In this document: piece by piece, positions 1 to 9,820 of the stretch | How positions within the stretch are numbered: the first letter of the stretch is position 1 | Layout: each line of letters starts with the position of its first letter | Origin: Novosphingobium resinovorum | Lineage (GTDB): Bacteria > Pseudomonadota > Alphaproteobacteria > Sphingomonadales > Sphingomonadaceae | Assembly: GCF_001742225.1 (NCBI RefSeq) | Contig: NZ_CP017077.1 | Span: 682,001-746,000 of the forward strand | Direction of reading: 5' to 3' | Length of the DNA: 64,000 nucleotides | Notes under the pieces: model-generated | What the model saw: the letters and a program-made list of their open reading frames with translations, nothing else | Databases searched by the model: none | What the model was told of the DNA's origin: nothing | Translations under genes and position numbers: made by a program

Positions 1-1644
1 TTCAATGCCACCGACATTCAGGCGATTTCGGGCGAAGGCGGCAGCACCGTCGACTTCGACGCGGTCTCGACCTCGGGCACCTTCTCCACGGGTGTGATCG
101 CGGGCTCGAACGGCGGGGACGTCAACATCACCGGCGGCGATGTCACCGCGACTGGTGCTGTCTCCTCGGCGATCTACGGCTATTCCGATACCGGCGCTGT
201 GAACGTGACGACCACCGGCGATGTCGCCTCCACGGGTCGCGGCGGCTTCGGCATTTACGCCACTTCGGCAACCGGCGACGTTGCGATCTCGGCCAACAAC
301 GTGTCGACTGTCGCAGTCGATGCGGCTGACACCGCGACCAGCCGCAGCGCGATCTACGCGCAAGGTGCGAACGCCAGCGTCGTCGTCACCGGCACGGCCG
401 CGATGGCCGGCCAGGCCCTTTACGGCGGTCCTGCTGACGCCGTCACCGTCATCGCCACGGGCGGCAATGCCAGCGCGGACGTCAACAACGTCACTTCCAC
501 CGGAACCGGCAGCGACGCTGTGAATGTCTCCGCGACCGGCGGCATGGCTATGATCAACGTCGATGGCGCCGTATCGACCACGGGGGACGACAGCTTCGGG
601 CTCTATGCTCGCGGCGATCAGGGCGTCATTGTAACCGGCTCAGGGACCGTCACGACCAGCGGCGCAAACGCGAATGCCGTGGATGCGCTCAGCGCCACCG
701 GCCCCGTCTCGGTGACGATCGGTGACGTGTCGACCTCCGGTTCGCTCGCGGGCGGCGTGCGTGCGATCGGCGGCATCGACGGTGACGTCACGGTCGCGAC
801 CGGCAATGTGACGACCACCGGCGTGGATGGCAGCAGCTTCTTCTTCCTGCCCAATTCCACCGGCATCACCGCGACCGCTGCGGGAACTGGAAATGTCTCT
901 GTGACCTCCGGGTCGATCAACACCGCGGGGCTCGGCGCACGCGGCGTGAATGCGAGTGCGGCCGCAGGCGACGTGATCGTCACCACCGGTCCGGTCACCA
1001 CGACCGGCAGCAATGCCATTGCCGTTGCCGCCAACAGCGACACCGGCAATGTCACCGTCACCACCACCGGTGCGGTCGACACCGCCGGCGATGGCGCGCA
1101 GGGCATCTACGCCACCGCGCGTAACGGAAGCGCCGCGGTCTCGGCAACCACCGTTGCCACCACCGGCTTCAATGCCACCGGCATTCAGGCGATTTCGGGC
1201 GAAGGCGGCAGCACCGTCGACTTCGACGCGGTCTCGACCTCGGGCACCTTCTCGACGGGTGTGATCGCGGGCTCGAGCGGCGGGGACGTCAACATCACCG
1301 GCGGCGATGTCACCGCGACTGGTGCTGTCTCCTCGGCGATCTACGGCTATTCCGATACCGGCGCTGTGAACGTGACGACCACCGGCGATGTCGCCTCCAC
1401 GGGTCGCGGCGGCTTCGGCATCTACGCCACTTCGGCAACCGGCGACGTTGCGATCTCGGCCAACAACGTGTCGACTGTCGCAGCCGATGCGGCTGACACC
1501 GCGACCAGCCGCAGCGCGATCTATGCGCAAGGTGCGAACGCCAGCGTCGTCGTCACCGGCACGGCCGCGATGGCCGGCCAGGCCCTTTACGGCGGTCCTG
1601 CCGACGCCGTCACCGTCATCGCCACCGACGGCAATGCCAACGCG
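1..1644 (+). repeat. Long direct repeat inside the autotransporter (offset 1167 bp)
   Basis: Bases 1 to about 477 and 1168 to about 1644 are nearly identical, with only scattered substitutions. The offset of 1167 bp equals 389 codons, so copy-number change by recombination would keep the reading frame. More copies may lie upstream of the window. Confidence 0.85.
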
Positions 1645-3483
1645 GACGTCCGCAACGTCGCGTCCACGGGCGCAACTTCGCGGGCCGTCAATGTTACGGC
1701 CACCGGCGATGCATCTGCGACCGTGCGCGGCGCAGTATCGACCACCGGAGCCGGAGCCGATGCCGTCTTCGTCACCGCTGGTGACAGGGCTAATGTCACC
1801 GTGACCGCCACCGGCACGATCGCGTCGACCAATGGCAATCTGATCACCGCGAACTCTGTCAACGGAACCACGATCAATAACGCCGGTGTGCTGGGCGCAG
1901 CGCAGAATGGCTACACGATCGCCGTCACCGGCGGGCCCGCGACCATTAACAACAGCGGCACGCTGCAAAGCGACATCCTGCTCACCGCAGGCAATGACGT
2001 CGTGAACAACAGCGGTCGTTTCGTCCTGGCTGAAAACCCCGACTTCGGCGCCGGCAGCGACGTGTTCAACAACACCGGCACGGTCGCACTCTCCAGTGGG
2101 CGTACCACCGCAGGGACGGTGACGCTGACCGGGCTGGAGCAGTTCAACAACTCCGGTCTCGTTGATCTGCGCAATGGTGTCACGGGCGACAGGCTGGTTG
2201 TTCCGGGTACCTTCACGGGCTCCGGCGCTTCGCAGCTCGGTCTGGACGCAAATCTGGGCACCGGTGCGTCGGACCGTCTGGTCCTCGGCGCTGGCGCAAC
2301 GGGCAGCACCACCATCCTTCTGCGTCAGACCGGAACCGAGTCTCTGTTCAATCCTGGTACGGTCGTCGTTCAGGCTGGCGCTGCGTCTTCAGCCAACGCC
2401 TTCAACCTCGGCGGTGTCGGCGGCGGGATGGACGCTGGTCTCGTTCGCTACGATGTCGTTTACAACCCAACCGACTTCTCCTACAGCCTTGTAGGTGGAC
2501 CAAGCGATGCGGCCTTGCGCACCCTGAACTATGTAGAGGGCGTTCGCAGCCTCTGGCTGAAGTCGGCGGATGTCGTCAGCGCACAGCTGCAGGCTCGCCG
2601 TGACCAGCTCTGGGCCGAAGGCGAGGGTGAAACCACTGGCAAGATCTGGGTCCAGATGCATGGCTCCGTCGAAGACCGGGACAATGGTGGCAACTTCACT
2701 GCGTTCGGCGCAACCCGCGCCGTTAACACCGGCTACAAGCAGGACTACTTCGGTGGGCAGGTCGGTCTCGACATCGGCGGGGGAAGCGGCGAGCGTGGCG
2801 GTTTCGCCTTCGGCTTGACCGGCGGCTACATCTCTTCGTCGATGCAATTCGATGGTTCCGCTGATCGGGTCAGCTTCGATGTTGTCAATGCCGGCGTCTA
2901 CGGCAGCTTCACTACCGGCAACGTCTTTATCAATGGTCTGGCCAAGTATGATTATTACTGGGCCGATGCGCGCAGCACCGGCGGCGGTTTCCGCGACAAG
3001 TCCAAGGGCGACGCTTACGGCGGCAGGGTCGAGGCGGGGCTGCGCTTCGGTAACGACAGCTTCTTCGCCGAACCGGCGGTGAGCGTGTCCTACGTCAAGT
3101 CCGACTTCGACAGCTTTGCCTCGCAGGGTGTTGCTGTCGACTTCAATGATGCCGATGGCCTGCGCGGGCGTGCCGGTGCACGTCTTGGCACGCAGATCGA
3201 CATGTTCGGGGCGAAGGCATCGATCTATGCCGGCGGCAACTACGTTCACGAATTCAAGGGCCGTGATAGTGTCACTTTCGTGAGCGGAGGCCAGACTCTT
3301 ACCTATCGCAACAACCGTGTGGGTGATTACGGCGAGGCCAAGCTGGGCGTCGAAATCGCCCAGGTCGGCGGTGTCAGCGGGTTCATCGAGGGAACTTACA
3401 TCAAGTCCTTCAGCGACAACAGCGCTGCGCGTTCCGATATCGAAGGCGCCGGTGGCCGCGCCGGTCTTCGAATTCGCTTCTGA
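1..3483 (+). CDS. Autotransporter (type V secretion) with repeat-rich passenger, 5' end outside window
   Basis: The reading frame is open from base 1, so the start and signal peptide lie upstream. About 850 residues of passenger are built from short Gly/Thr/Ser/Ala/Val repeats of the type TTGDVxTTGxGAxGI, as expected of a beta-helix. The last ~280 residues (from about base 2640) have alternating hydrophobic and aromatic strands and end in the terminal Phe (GLRIRF), the outer-membrane beta-barrel signature of the autotransporter family. Inferred role: export of a surface-exposed or released passenger across the outer membrane, perhaps an adhesin. The substrate or partner cannot be told. The next gene starts within its stop codon, which suggests translational coupling. 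Confidence 0.9.
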   Translation, partial: FNATDIQAISGEGGSTVDFDAVSTSGTFSTGVIAGSNGGDVNITGGDVTATGAVSSAIYGYSDTGAVNVTTTGDVASTGRGGFGIYATSATGDVAISANNVSTVAVDAADTATSRSAIYAQGANASVVVTGTAAMAGQALYGGPADAVTVIATGGNASADVNNVTSTGTGSDAVNVSATGGMAMINVDGAVSTTGDDSFGLYARGDQGVIVTGSGTVTTSGANANAVDALSATGPVSVTIGDVSTSGSLAGGVRAIGGIDGDVTVATGNVTTTGVDGSSFFFLPNSTGITATAAGTGNVSVTSGSINTAGLGARGVNASAAAGDVIVTTGPVTTTGSNAIAVAANSDTGNVTVTTTGAVDTAGDGAQGIYATARNGSAAVSATTVATTGFNATGIQAISGEGGSTVDFDAVSTSGTFSTGVIAGSSGGDVNITGGDVTATGAVSSAIYGYSDTGAVNVTTTGDVASTGRGGFGIYATSATGDVAISANNVSTVAADAADTATSRSAIYAQGANASVVVTGTAAMAGQALYGGPADAVTVIATDGNANADVRNVASTGATSRAVNVTATGDASATVRGAVSTTGAGADAVFVTAGDRANVTVTATGTIASTNGNLITANSVNGTTINNAGVLGAAQNGYTIAVTGGPATINNSGTLQSDILLTAGNDVVNNSGRFVLAENPDFGAGSDVFNNTGTVALSSGRTTAGTVTLTGLEQFNNSGLVDLRNGVTGDRLVVPGTFTGSGASQLGLDANLGTGASDRLVLGAGATGSTTILLRQTGTESLFNPGTVVVQAGAASSANAFNLGGVGGGMDAGLVRYDVVYNPTDFSYSLVGGPSDAALRTLNYVEGVRSLWLKSADVVSAQLQARRDQLWAEGEGETTGKIWVQMHGSVEDRDNGGNFTAFGATRAVNTGYKQDYFGGQVGLDIGGGSGERGGFAFGLTGGYISSSMQFDGSADRVSFDVVNAGVYGSFTTGNVFINGLAKYDYYWADARSTGGGFRDKSKGDAYGGRVEAGLRFGNDSFFAEPAVSVSYVKSDFDSFASQGVAVDFNDADGLRGRAGARLGTQIDMFGAKASIYAGGNYVHEFKGRDSVTFVSGGQTLTYRNNRVGDYGEAKLGVEIAQVGGVSGFIEGTYIKSFSDNSAARSDIEGAGGRAGLRIRF

Positions 3484-4592
3484 TGAATACAGGGATTGCG
3501 CATAACCTGCGCAATCCCTTTCAAGGACCGTGTGCGGTGGCCCATGCCGAAAATCCAGGGGCCACGCCCCCCAAAGTTGAATTCATCGTGTCGCCGGGGC
3601 TCCCTGAATGGCTGCAACGGCACAGCATCTCGTTCGGCTTCACGTCCTACCAGACCGGGCAACTGTTTCTGGTAGGATTGATGCCCGATGGCAGCATATC
3701 GTTGAATCAACAAAATTATTCGCAAGCCATGGGACTTTGCTGGGATAGGGGGAGCCTTTACCTCGCGAGCAAGTTCCAGATCTGGCGTCTGGAAAACATG
3801 CTCCGGCCCGGTCAGGTCGGCAACGACCGCTTCGATGCGGTATTCATTCCGCGAAGTGCCCACACTACCGGCGATCTCGATGTTCACGAACTGGCGATCG
3901 ATTCCGCGGGACAGGTGGTTTTCGCGAATACGAGTTTCTCATGTCTTGCCACGCTCGATCCCGTGCACAGTTTTCGTGCCTTGTGGAGACCCGACTTCAT
4001 ATCCGAACTCGCCCCCGGCGACCGCTGCCACCTCAACGGAATTGCCATGCTCGATGGCGCGCCGGCATATGTGACTACGATCGCGGGCACCGATGAGCCA
4101 GGCCAGTGGCGCAAGCATCGCGTGGACGGCGGGCTTCTCATCGACGTCAGGACCGGAAATATCGTTGCCGAAGGGTTCTCGATGCCGCACTCTCCCAGAA
4201 CCGTCGGAGACATGGTGTACCTGCTCGATTCAGGTCGCGGCTATATCGTTGAAGTCGATCCCATCAAAGGAACGAGCAAGGACCTTGCCTTCGTTCCCGG
4301 TTTTATGCGCGGGCTCGAGATTTACGCCGGTCTTGCGTTTGTTACAGTCTCCAAACCCCGGTATGGAACGTTTGCGGGATTGCCGCTCGACGCCGAACTT
4401 CACGCACGCGGGCTGGCTGCGTGGTGCGGAGTGATGATCATTGATCTGTCTACCGGGGGACTGGTCGAATGGTTTCGTTTGGAAGGCGACATTACAGAAC
4501 TTTTTGACGTCACAGCCCTGCCTTCGATTGCAGCTCCTATGTCCCTTGGAGTCGGATCAGAGGAATTGCTTACCTCTATAACTTTTAATTAG
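3483..4592 (+). CDS. TIGR03032-family protein (predicted beta-propeller-like)
   Basis: This 369-residue protein has several strands with aspartate-rich turns, and phrases such as LYLASKFQIWRLEN, CHLNGIAM and SMPHSPR that I recognise from the TIGR03032 (DUF4915) family. The biochemical function of that family is not known to me. The ATG overlaps the autotransporter stop (TGATG at 3481-3485), so the two are probably translated together. I see no clear N-terminal signal peptide, which suggests a cytoplasmic product. Inference: it may help make or modify the secreted passenger, as its position is the only functional hint. The AT-rich region downstream is a plausible operon end. Confidence 0.7.
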   Translation: MNTGIAHNLRNPFQGPCAVAHAENPGATPPKVEFIVSPGLPEWLQRHSISFGFTSYQTGQLFLVGLMPDGSISLNQQNYSQAMGLCWDRGSLYLASKFQIWRLENMLRPGQVGNDRFDAVFIPRSAHTTGDLDVHELAIDSAGQVVFANTSFSCLATLDPVHSFRALWRPDFISELAPGDRCHLNGIAMLDGAPAYVTTIAGTDEPGQWRKHRVDGGLLIDVRTGNIVAEGFSMPHSPRTVGDMVYLLDSGRGYIVEVDPIKGTSKDLAFVPGFMRGLEIYAGLAFVTVSKPRYGTFAGLPLDAELHARGLAAWCGVMIIDLSTGGLVEWFRLEGDITELFDVTALPSIAAPMSLGVGSEELLTSITFN

Positions 4593-4855
4593 TTTAACTA
4601 GCCATTCTCATTTTAATTACATCAAGGAAAAGTCGCGAATTAATTTTATTACAATAAAGTGCGCACTAACACTGTGACGATATATGTTGGTGGAATTACA
4701 GACGCTATATCGCGATAGTCCATTTTTATATCCATCGCATTTGGCTGGTACGAGCGGTATATTCAGCAGAAGGCATCGTGAAGTCTGCCGGGAAAACTCC
4801 GCCTGGAGACTCTTGCAATAGTTGAGTCGACAGCCGAGATCGGCGACTACCGACC
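4593..4855. other. AT-rich intergenic region
   Basis: This stretch is clearly richer in A and T than its surroundings, especially 4593-4740. I see no gene in it. It separates the TIGR03032 gene from the left end of the IS1182-type element. Confidence 0.6.
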
Positions 4856-6360
4856 GAGGCTGTGTAAAAACGCGGTTTCGCTGCGGCGTGCAGATGGGGG
4901 TAGCGACGCGGCGGCATGATGCGATCAGGCCCGGATTACCTGGATCTTCATCGGGACGCCAATCATCTAAATCAAACGCTTCATATTGTAGGCCAGAACG
5001 CTGAGGCTCATCTCTTTTCTGACATTTTTCAGGGTCCTGGTGAGGAAGGGCGTACTGCCCATCCAGGCTTTGAGCGTGCCGAAGACATGTTCGACCGTCT
5101 GTCGCCTAATGCCCATGGCATCCGGCAACTGATTGAGGCGCATTTGCATCTCATCCAGTATCGCCTCATGCGCCCATCGCTTGACCCGCTTCACCTTTTC
5201 CGGCGTACAGCGCGGCCTGAGCTGACAGGAATGGCAGGCGGCAAGGTTGCGGTAGTGGCCGATCTCACCTTCTCGATCCGAACGGACCTTGCTTCGCGTT
5301 AGATGGGCTCCGGCAGGACAGCGGTAGCAACCATGGACAACGTCATAGACGCAGTCCGGCCTTGCAAAGAGACCCAGCTTCGACCGGCCTGATGTATCGA
5401 CCTTGGGAACGCAGGGGAGCACACCCGTGCTTTGGCATTCCAGTATCTGGTCACGGCTGTAATAGCCCCTGTCTGCAAGCACCGTGAGATCCGGGGTGCC
5501 AGCGGCGTACAGGGCAACGCGGCCCATGGGAACAAGCTGGGCACGATCGGAGCCTTCGTTCGCTACCTCATGCGCAATGATGAGATGATGCTCGGTATCT
5601 ACCGCCGCCCGTACAGTGTAGCCGACAACACCCGTGCCACGGCCGGTCGTGGCCATGGACCGAGCATCGAGATCGGTGAGGGATATCTGATTGTCGAGGG
5701 CAGCCTCTACCTGCGCGGTCATGTCTTTCAGATATTGCATCTGACGGCGTAGCCCGGCGACCTTCTCGCGGATCTTGTCAGCCCGCATCTCGGGCACGTC
5801 ACTGTCCCCACGATCGGCCTGGTCGAGCGCGACCAGATAGCGATCTATGCTGGCCTGGACCTGTTCGATGCGCGCGGCCCCCTTATGCGCCGTGAAGTTG
5901 CGATCCCGGTTGTTCACTGCCTTAAACTTGCTGCCATCCACCGCAACCATGGCGCCGCTGAACAGGCCCATGCTGCGGCAGAGCATCGCGAACTGCCCGC
6001 ATACCGCACGAATGGCAGCACCGTTGTCACGCGGGAAATTGGCAATCGTCTTGAACTCTGGCGCCTGCCGACCCGTCAGCCACATCAACTCGATATTGCG
6101 GCCTGCTTCCCGTTCGAGCCGTCGGCTCGACTGGGTGCTATTGAGATAGCCCTACAAATCGATATTCGGCATGGTCGATGGATGATAAGCGGGTCGCCCT
6201 GTCAATGCCGGGGTCATGCCTTCAAGCCCTCAAGCCGTCAGATCAAGCTCATTGATAAAGGCTTCGACCACCCTGATCGGGTTATGTTCGCTGACGTAAT
6301 CATCCAGCGAGCACGAATCCTCTCCCTCAAAAAGTGCCTTATGGCCGCAGAATAATTTCC
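4856..6360 (-). mobile_element. IS1182-family insertion sequence remnant
   Basis: The element is defined by its transposase gene. On the left, the sequence aggctgtgtaaaaacgcgg near 4856 looks like an IS1182-type terminal inverted repeat. I could not find the matching inverted copy near 6350-6400, so the right end may be lost. Boundaries are therefore approximate. Confidence 0.65.
4967..6345 (-). pseudogene. IS1182-family transposase, two nonsense codons
   Basis: The C-terminal 373 residues (4967-6088) are intact and contain the DDE transposase fold with VAVDGSKFKAVN, VLADRGYYS, a cysteine cluster (CHSCQLRPRC) and VEHVFGTLKAWMG, all typical of IS1182. Upstream the same frame continues with recognisable N-terminal sequence (LDDYVSEHNPIRVVEAFINE, GRPAYHPSTM, GYLNSTQSSRRLEREAGR). 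It is broken by in-frame stops at 6230-6232 (TGA) and 6152-6154 (TAG, where the family has Tyr). The downstream part could be started from TTG at 6088 but would lack the N-terminal domain. Transposase activity is probably lost. Confidence 0.85.
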
Positions 6361-6459
6361 GAACGCAGAATTTTAGAAGTGTGCAAAAATACGTAGATCG
6401 ATTCCGCGACCTGCCAGATTAGGCTATTTCGACCAACGCCCGCCATTCAGGTTCACGAC

Positions 6460-7779
6460 CTACGCGACTGCCCTGCCCCTGCCGGAAGGCGGTGAGTCCT
6501 CACAGAAATGAACCTGTGCTTTGCCCTTCCTCTTGGAACGGTACAGCGCGGCGTCGGCGCATTGCAGAAGCCTGTCGAGGTCCAGACCATGAACAGGCGA
6601 TAGTGAAATCCCGACGCTGGCGGAAATCTCCATCTCCGTATCGTCGATGCGGTAGCTTTCGGAAAGTTGGCGGATAATGCGGCGCGCAAGAAGCTCGGCC
6701 TGGTCCGCATGCAGCACGCCGGGTTGAAGGACCACGAATTCATCGCCACCAAGGCGGCCGACAACGTCATCGCCTCTCACTGCAGCGCCCAATCGCGTGG
6801 CGACTTCGACCAGCAGTCTGTCTCCGACCGGATGCCCGAACTGGTCGTTGATGGCCTTGAAGCCGTCCAGATCGAGATAGTGAATGGCGATCTGCTGATC
6901 GATCCGGCACGTTTGCGCCTGTTTGAAAAAGGATTCACGCACCAGCAACCGGTTGGCAAGACCGGTGAGTGGATCGTATCGCGCCAGATTTCCAAGGTCA
7001 TGCTTGGTCGTCAGATGCTCGAGCGCAGACTGATAAAGATGTCGGACGGATTCGATGCTCATCGCCGCCACGACGAGAAGCAGAATGGCCTCAAGTATGA
7101 AGAACTGCCCGGTCACGGTCTGAGCACCGATCCGCGTCGCGTACACGAGCATTCCCAACGACACCGGGACAACCGTGATCGTCTGGCCAAGCCAGCAGAG
7201 CCTGGGTCGGCCCGCATTGCGCGACACGATCCCGGCGCCAAAGGTGAAGATCAGGCTGACGGTGGCCAGGTGGACGAGGGGATGGGGCGCTGCGAGCGCC
7301 ACCAGATTGAGGCTCGCTATCAGGCCGGCACAGGCACATGTTGCCCATGTGTAGCGCTTCTCCCACCGCCGAAGCGCGGGAATGTCCTGAGTCAGCCCCC
7401 CTGCTCGGTGATATGCGCGAATGATCACAAGGCGAACTGCGGTCACGATGCTGGAGCAAAGTACCAGCGCAAGAACCGGCCCGCTGTGCCAGTTCACCAG
7501 GACCAGTGTTCCTACGACGGCGTAGAGAATGCCAAATCCCAGGATTGGGGTCGCCATCGCGAAGAGCGGTGCGAGAAGGTCGCGATAGACGGCCTCCGGC
7601 AGCAGTTCATCTGCCGTCTGCCCAAAAATCGTCGCCTGCGGACGGGTGCGAGGGGATGGGGATCGTCTCTCCATCAAACGATCATACAGGAACAGGCTTA
7701 ACGATTTGACCAGAATCAGGCGTGCTGTGCCTGGTCGCGATTTGGCCCTTCTCGCGCAAGGGCTCATCATGGCCTGCAT
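6460..7779 (-). CDS. Membrane-anchored GGDEF diguanylate cyclase
   Basis: Predicted to make cyclic di-GMP from two GTP at the inner membrane. Residues ~65-245 form about six hydrophobic segments, followed by a linker and a GGDEF domain (~275-430) with DPLTGLANR, HYLDLDGFKAIND and the intact active-site loop GRLGGDEFVVLQ. An allosteric RxxD inhibitory site is not obvious. The start is uncertain: ATG 7779 follows an AGGGG motif, but an internal ATG at 7674 would also give a complete protein. It lies 14 bases after the MgtC-like gene on the same strand, so cotranscription with the DedA and MgtC genes is likely. The sensed signal is not recognisable. Confidence 0.88.
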   Translation of the reverse strand: MQAMMSPCARRAKSRPGTARLILVKSLSLFLYDRLMERRSPSPRTRPQATIFGQTADELLPEAVYRDLLAPLFAMATPILGFGILYAVVGTLVLVNWHSGPVLALVLCSSIVTAVRLVIIRAYHRAGGLTQDIPALRRWEKRYTWATCACAGLIASLNLVALAAPHPLVHLATVSLIFTFGAGIVSRNAGRPRLCWLGQTITVVPVSLGMLVYATRIGAQTVTGQFFILEAILLLVVAAMSIESVRHLYQSALEHLTTKHDLGNLARYDPLTGLANRLLVRESFFKQAQTCRIDQQIAIHYLDLDGFKAINDQFGHPVGDRLLVEVATRLGAAVRGDDVVGRLGGDEFVVLQPGVLHADQAELLARRIIRQLSESYRIDDTEMEISASVGISLSPVHGLDLDRLLQCADAALYRSKRKGKAQVHFCEDSPPSGRGRAVA

Positions 7780-7793
7780 CGGGCCCCTGGCGC

Positions 7794-8318
7794 CTACTCG
7801 TCGTTTCCGTTCAGCTGATTGCTCGAGGGAGGCGGAACGGCAGCACCGCGGCGGTTCGGCATTTGCGTCGTTTGCTGACTATCGGTATCTTCCTTTGCTG
7901 GAAAATAGCGTTCGACAAGGGAAGCAGCGACAAGCAGCAGGAGAGCGAGCGCTGTGCCAGCCAGGACGAGGATATACTGACCGGCCCCGGCAGTGATCCC
8001 CACGGCCGCAGCCATCCACAGGCTTGCCGCGGTCGTCATATTGCGCACATCTCCGCCGCGCACGAAAATGAGGCCACCGGCGATAAAACCAATCGCCTGC
8101 GCAAGCCCCTGTATGACGCGAACGGGATCACCCTCTGCATGGTGCTCGACGAGTTCCAGCGCCGACAATGTCAGCATCCCCGAACTTAGCGCGACAAGTC
8201 CATGCGTGCGTAAACCCGCATCGTGCCCACGGCGCTCGCGTTCGCAGCCGAGGGCGAGGCCCAGAACCGTCGCAAGACCGAGCCTCATCAGGGTCGTGGG
8301 CAGGTCGTCTTCAAGCAT
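7794..8318 (-). CDS. MgtC/SapB-family inner-membrane protein
   Basis: The 174-residue protein has four to five hydrophobic helices and the family hallmarks GLALGCERERRGHDAGLRTH (residues ~19-38) and GFIAGGLIFVRGGDVRNMTTAASLW (around 77-101, given here as landmarks). MgtC proteins are linked to growth under low magnesium and to virulence through effects on the ATP synthase; the small SapB-type members are less understood. Its ATG overlaps the end of the DedA frame by 8 bases, which implies translational coupling. The Ser/Asn/Pro-rich tail after residue ~145 is variable in the family. Confidence 0.85.
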   Translation of the reverse strand: MLEDDLPTTLMRLGLATVLGLALGCERERRGHDAGLRTHGLVALSSGMLTLSALELVEHHAEGDPVRVIQGLAQAIGFIAGGLIFVRGGDVRNMTTAASLWMAAAVGITAGAGQYILVLAGTALALLLLVAASLVERYFPAKEDTDSQQTTQMPNRRGAAVPPPSSNQLNGNDE

Positions 8319-8917
8319 CTTTCGTACTCGGCCGGAACGTGATGACGCGATAGATATAGTAGATCAGGACTGCCGCCATGATCCCCAGGCCAGCAGGCCC
8401 GAGGTACCGGTCGACGGCCGAGAACTGCTTCCCCAGAACGTATCCGGCTCCAGCCAGAAGACTGTTCCACACAGCCGATCCCAGCGTAGAAGATGAGAAA
8501 CCGTGGGAAAGGGGTGCCAAACACGCCAGCCGGAATCGAGATCAGCGTGCGCAGTCCAGGAATGATGTGGGCAACAGGAATTGCCCATGAGCCGTGCCGA
8601 TCGAACCAGTTGTCGATGTGATCGATATCGCTCGCCGATAAGGTAAGCCAGCGCCCGTGGCGGTCAGCCAGTTTTTTCAATCGCCGGTCACCGCATTTAC
8701 TTGCCAGCGACCACCAGAAGGCGGCGCCAGTGACCGTCCCTATCGTGCCGGATATGACGACAAGCATAATGTTGAGGCTGCCGTCAGCCGCAGTGTAGCC
8801 CGCCAGGGGCATGATCACTTCAGAGGGTATGGGAGGAAAGACATTCTCAAGCAGCATGAGCAGCGCGATGCCCCAGTACCCCATCTGCTCGACAATGGCC
8901 GAGATCCATTCCGTCAT
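8311..8917 (-). pseudogene. DedA-family membrane protein with a frameshift
   Basis: The first ~145 residues (from ATG 8917) are a typical DedA/SNARE-associated protein: VFPPIPSEVIMPLAGY, the glycine-rich GTVTGAAFWWSLA, and RHGSWAIPVAHIIPGLRTLI with its conserved Arg. Near 8486-8493 the frame changes, and the expected C-terminus (AVWNSLLAGAGYVLGKQF ... IYYIYRVITFR) continues in another frame to a stop at 8311. Loss of one copy of a duplicated ATCGG would explain it. The corrected frame ends 8 bases into the MgtC gene, as in an operon. This could be a true mutation or a sequencing error. DedA proteins act in membrane lipid recycling. Confidence 0.75.
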
Positions 8918-9026
8918 ACACCGCTATCCCGAAGATCGTGAAGATTGAAATTTCATCACGAAGACACCCCAGCGTCATGCCACCCACCCAAACCCGTATG
9001 CGGCGCTATCATCTTGTGGATCCACA

Positions 9027-9323
9027 TCAGGCATTCCCCCTGCGTCGGCGGGTTTCCCAGCCCTTTTGTGCGGCCGCAGAGCGCTTTTCCGCGCTCTGGC
9101 TCGATCCGCCCTTGCGGCCGCCTTTGCGCGAACTCTCATGGTTTTCTTTCTTGCCGCGGCCAGAGCCAGATTTCTTTCCGCCCCCGGACTCCTTGTTGAC
9201 CGTCGCCCAGGCGCGCCTTTCTGCTTCCTCTTTTCCTACCCCACGGTCCTCGTAGCCCTCTTCGATATGCTCAGCCTTGCGCTTCTGCTTGTCGGTGTAG
9301 CTCGACTTGTCTCCGCGAGGCAT
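9027..9323 (-). CDS. Small basic protein, ChaB-like or plasmid-stabilisation type
   Basis: The 98-residue product starts at ATG 9323 (MPRGDKSSYTDKQKRKAEHI). The N-terminal half (KRKAEHIEEGYEDRGVGKEE AERRAWATVNK) resembles proteins commonly annotated as plasmid stabilisation or ChaB-like. The C-terminal half is rich in Gly, Lys and Ser with KGGRKGG repeats like those of KGG stress proteins. It is probably a soluble nucleic-acid-binding protein, but no function is demonstrated. A longer frame begins at 9371; the chosen start matches the recognised family N-terminus. Confidence 0.65.
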   Translation of the reverse strand: MPRGDKSSYTDKQKRKAEHIEEGYEDRGVGKEEAERRAWATVNKESGGGKKSGSGRGKKENHESSRKGGRKGGSSQSAEKRSAAAQKGWETRRRRGNA

Positions 9324-9805
9324 GATCCGTCTCCTTGTCGTTTGCCCCCGCCAATCCCTTGAACGCGGCAACTGCTAATTCGTCCCGATCTGTGTTGATC
9401 AATTCGCCGCAATGTCTTGATTGTCAGAAATGGACCTTTGCACAAGGTCGCCCCCGCCGATTTCAGCGGCACGATCTCCGGCCAGGGGCACCGCAGTCCA
9501 GCGCCAGTGACCACCGATATCTACGAGTCTCGGGCGCCCGAACCGACCCGCGCGCAGGCCGAGCGAGGCGGCGACAGGCGGCAGGCGGCAGGCGGCAGGT
9601 TACCTGACGATCTGCCGGACAAGCAATGAGCGCCCTTAGGGTGCATCGCGTCCCGACCAAGGCCGGTCAATTAAAACTGCCTTAGTAAATGACTGCCCCT
9701 GTCAAAAGCTGCCGAATGCTTCGATCGAAGTGTATGATTAGCATATGGCCATTTAGTGATATTCACCATGCACGGTATTGCTGAAGATTTTAACGAGAGT
9801 CTAAG
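9324..9805. other. Intergenic region, no gene seen
   Basis: No reading frame here has convincing protein character. A short tandem repeat of ggcaggc units occurs at about 9576-9600. The right edge is the IS701-like element. Confidence 0.5.
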
Positions 9806-9820
9806 CTCGACTTTGTACGA

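Noticed and set aside
1..1644. Repeat arrays considered as CRISPR
   Set aside because: The repeats are long, protein-coding and without constant short repeats or spacers. No CRISPR array or cas gene was seen anywhere in the window.
640..1968. Minus-strand open frame of 442 codons rich in Gly, Arg and Asp
   Set aside because: It mirrors the repeats of the autotransporter gene and has no independent features.
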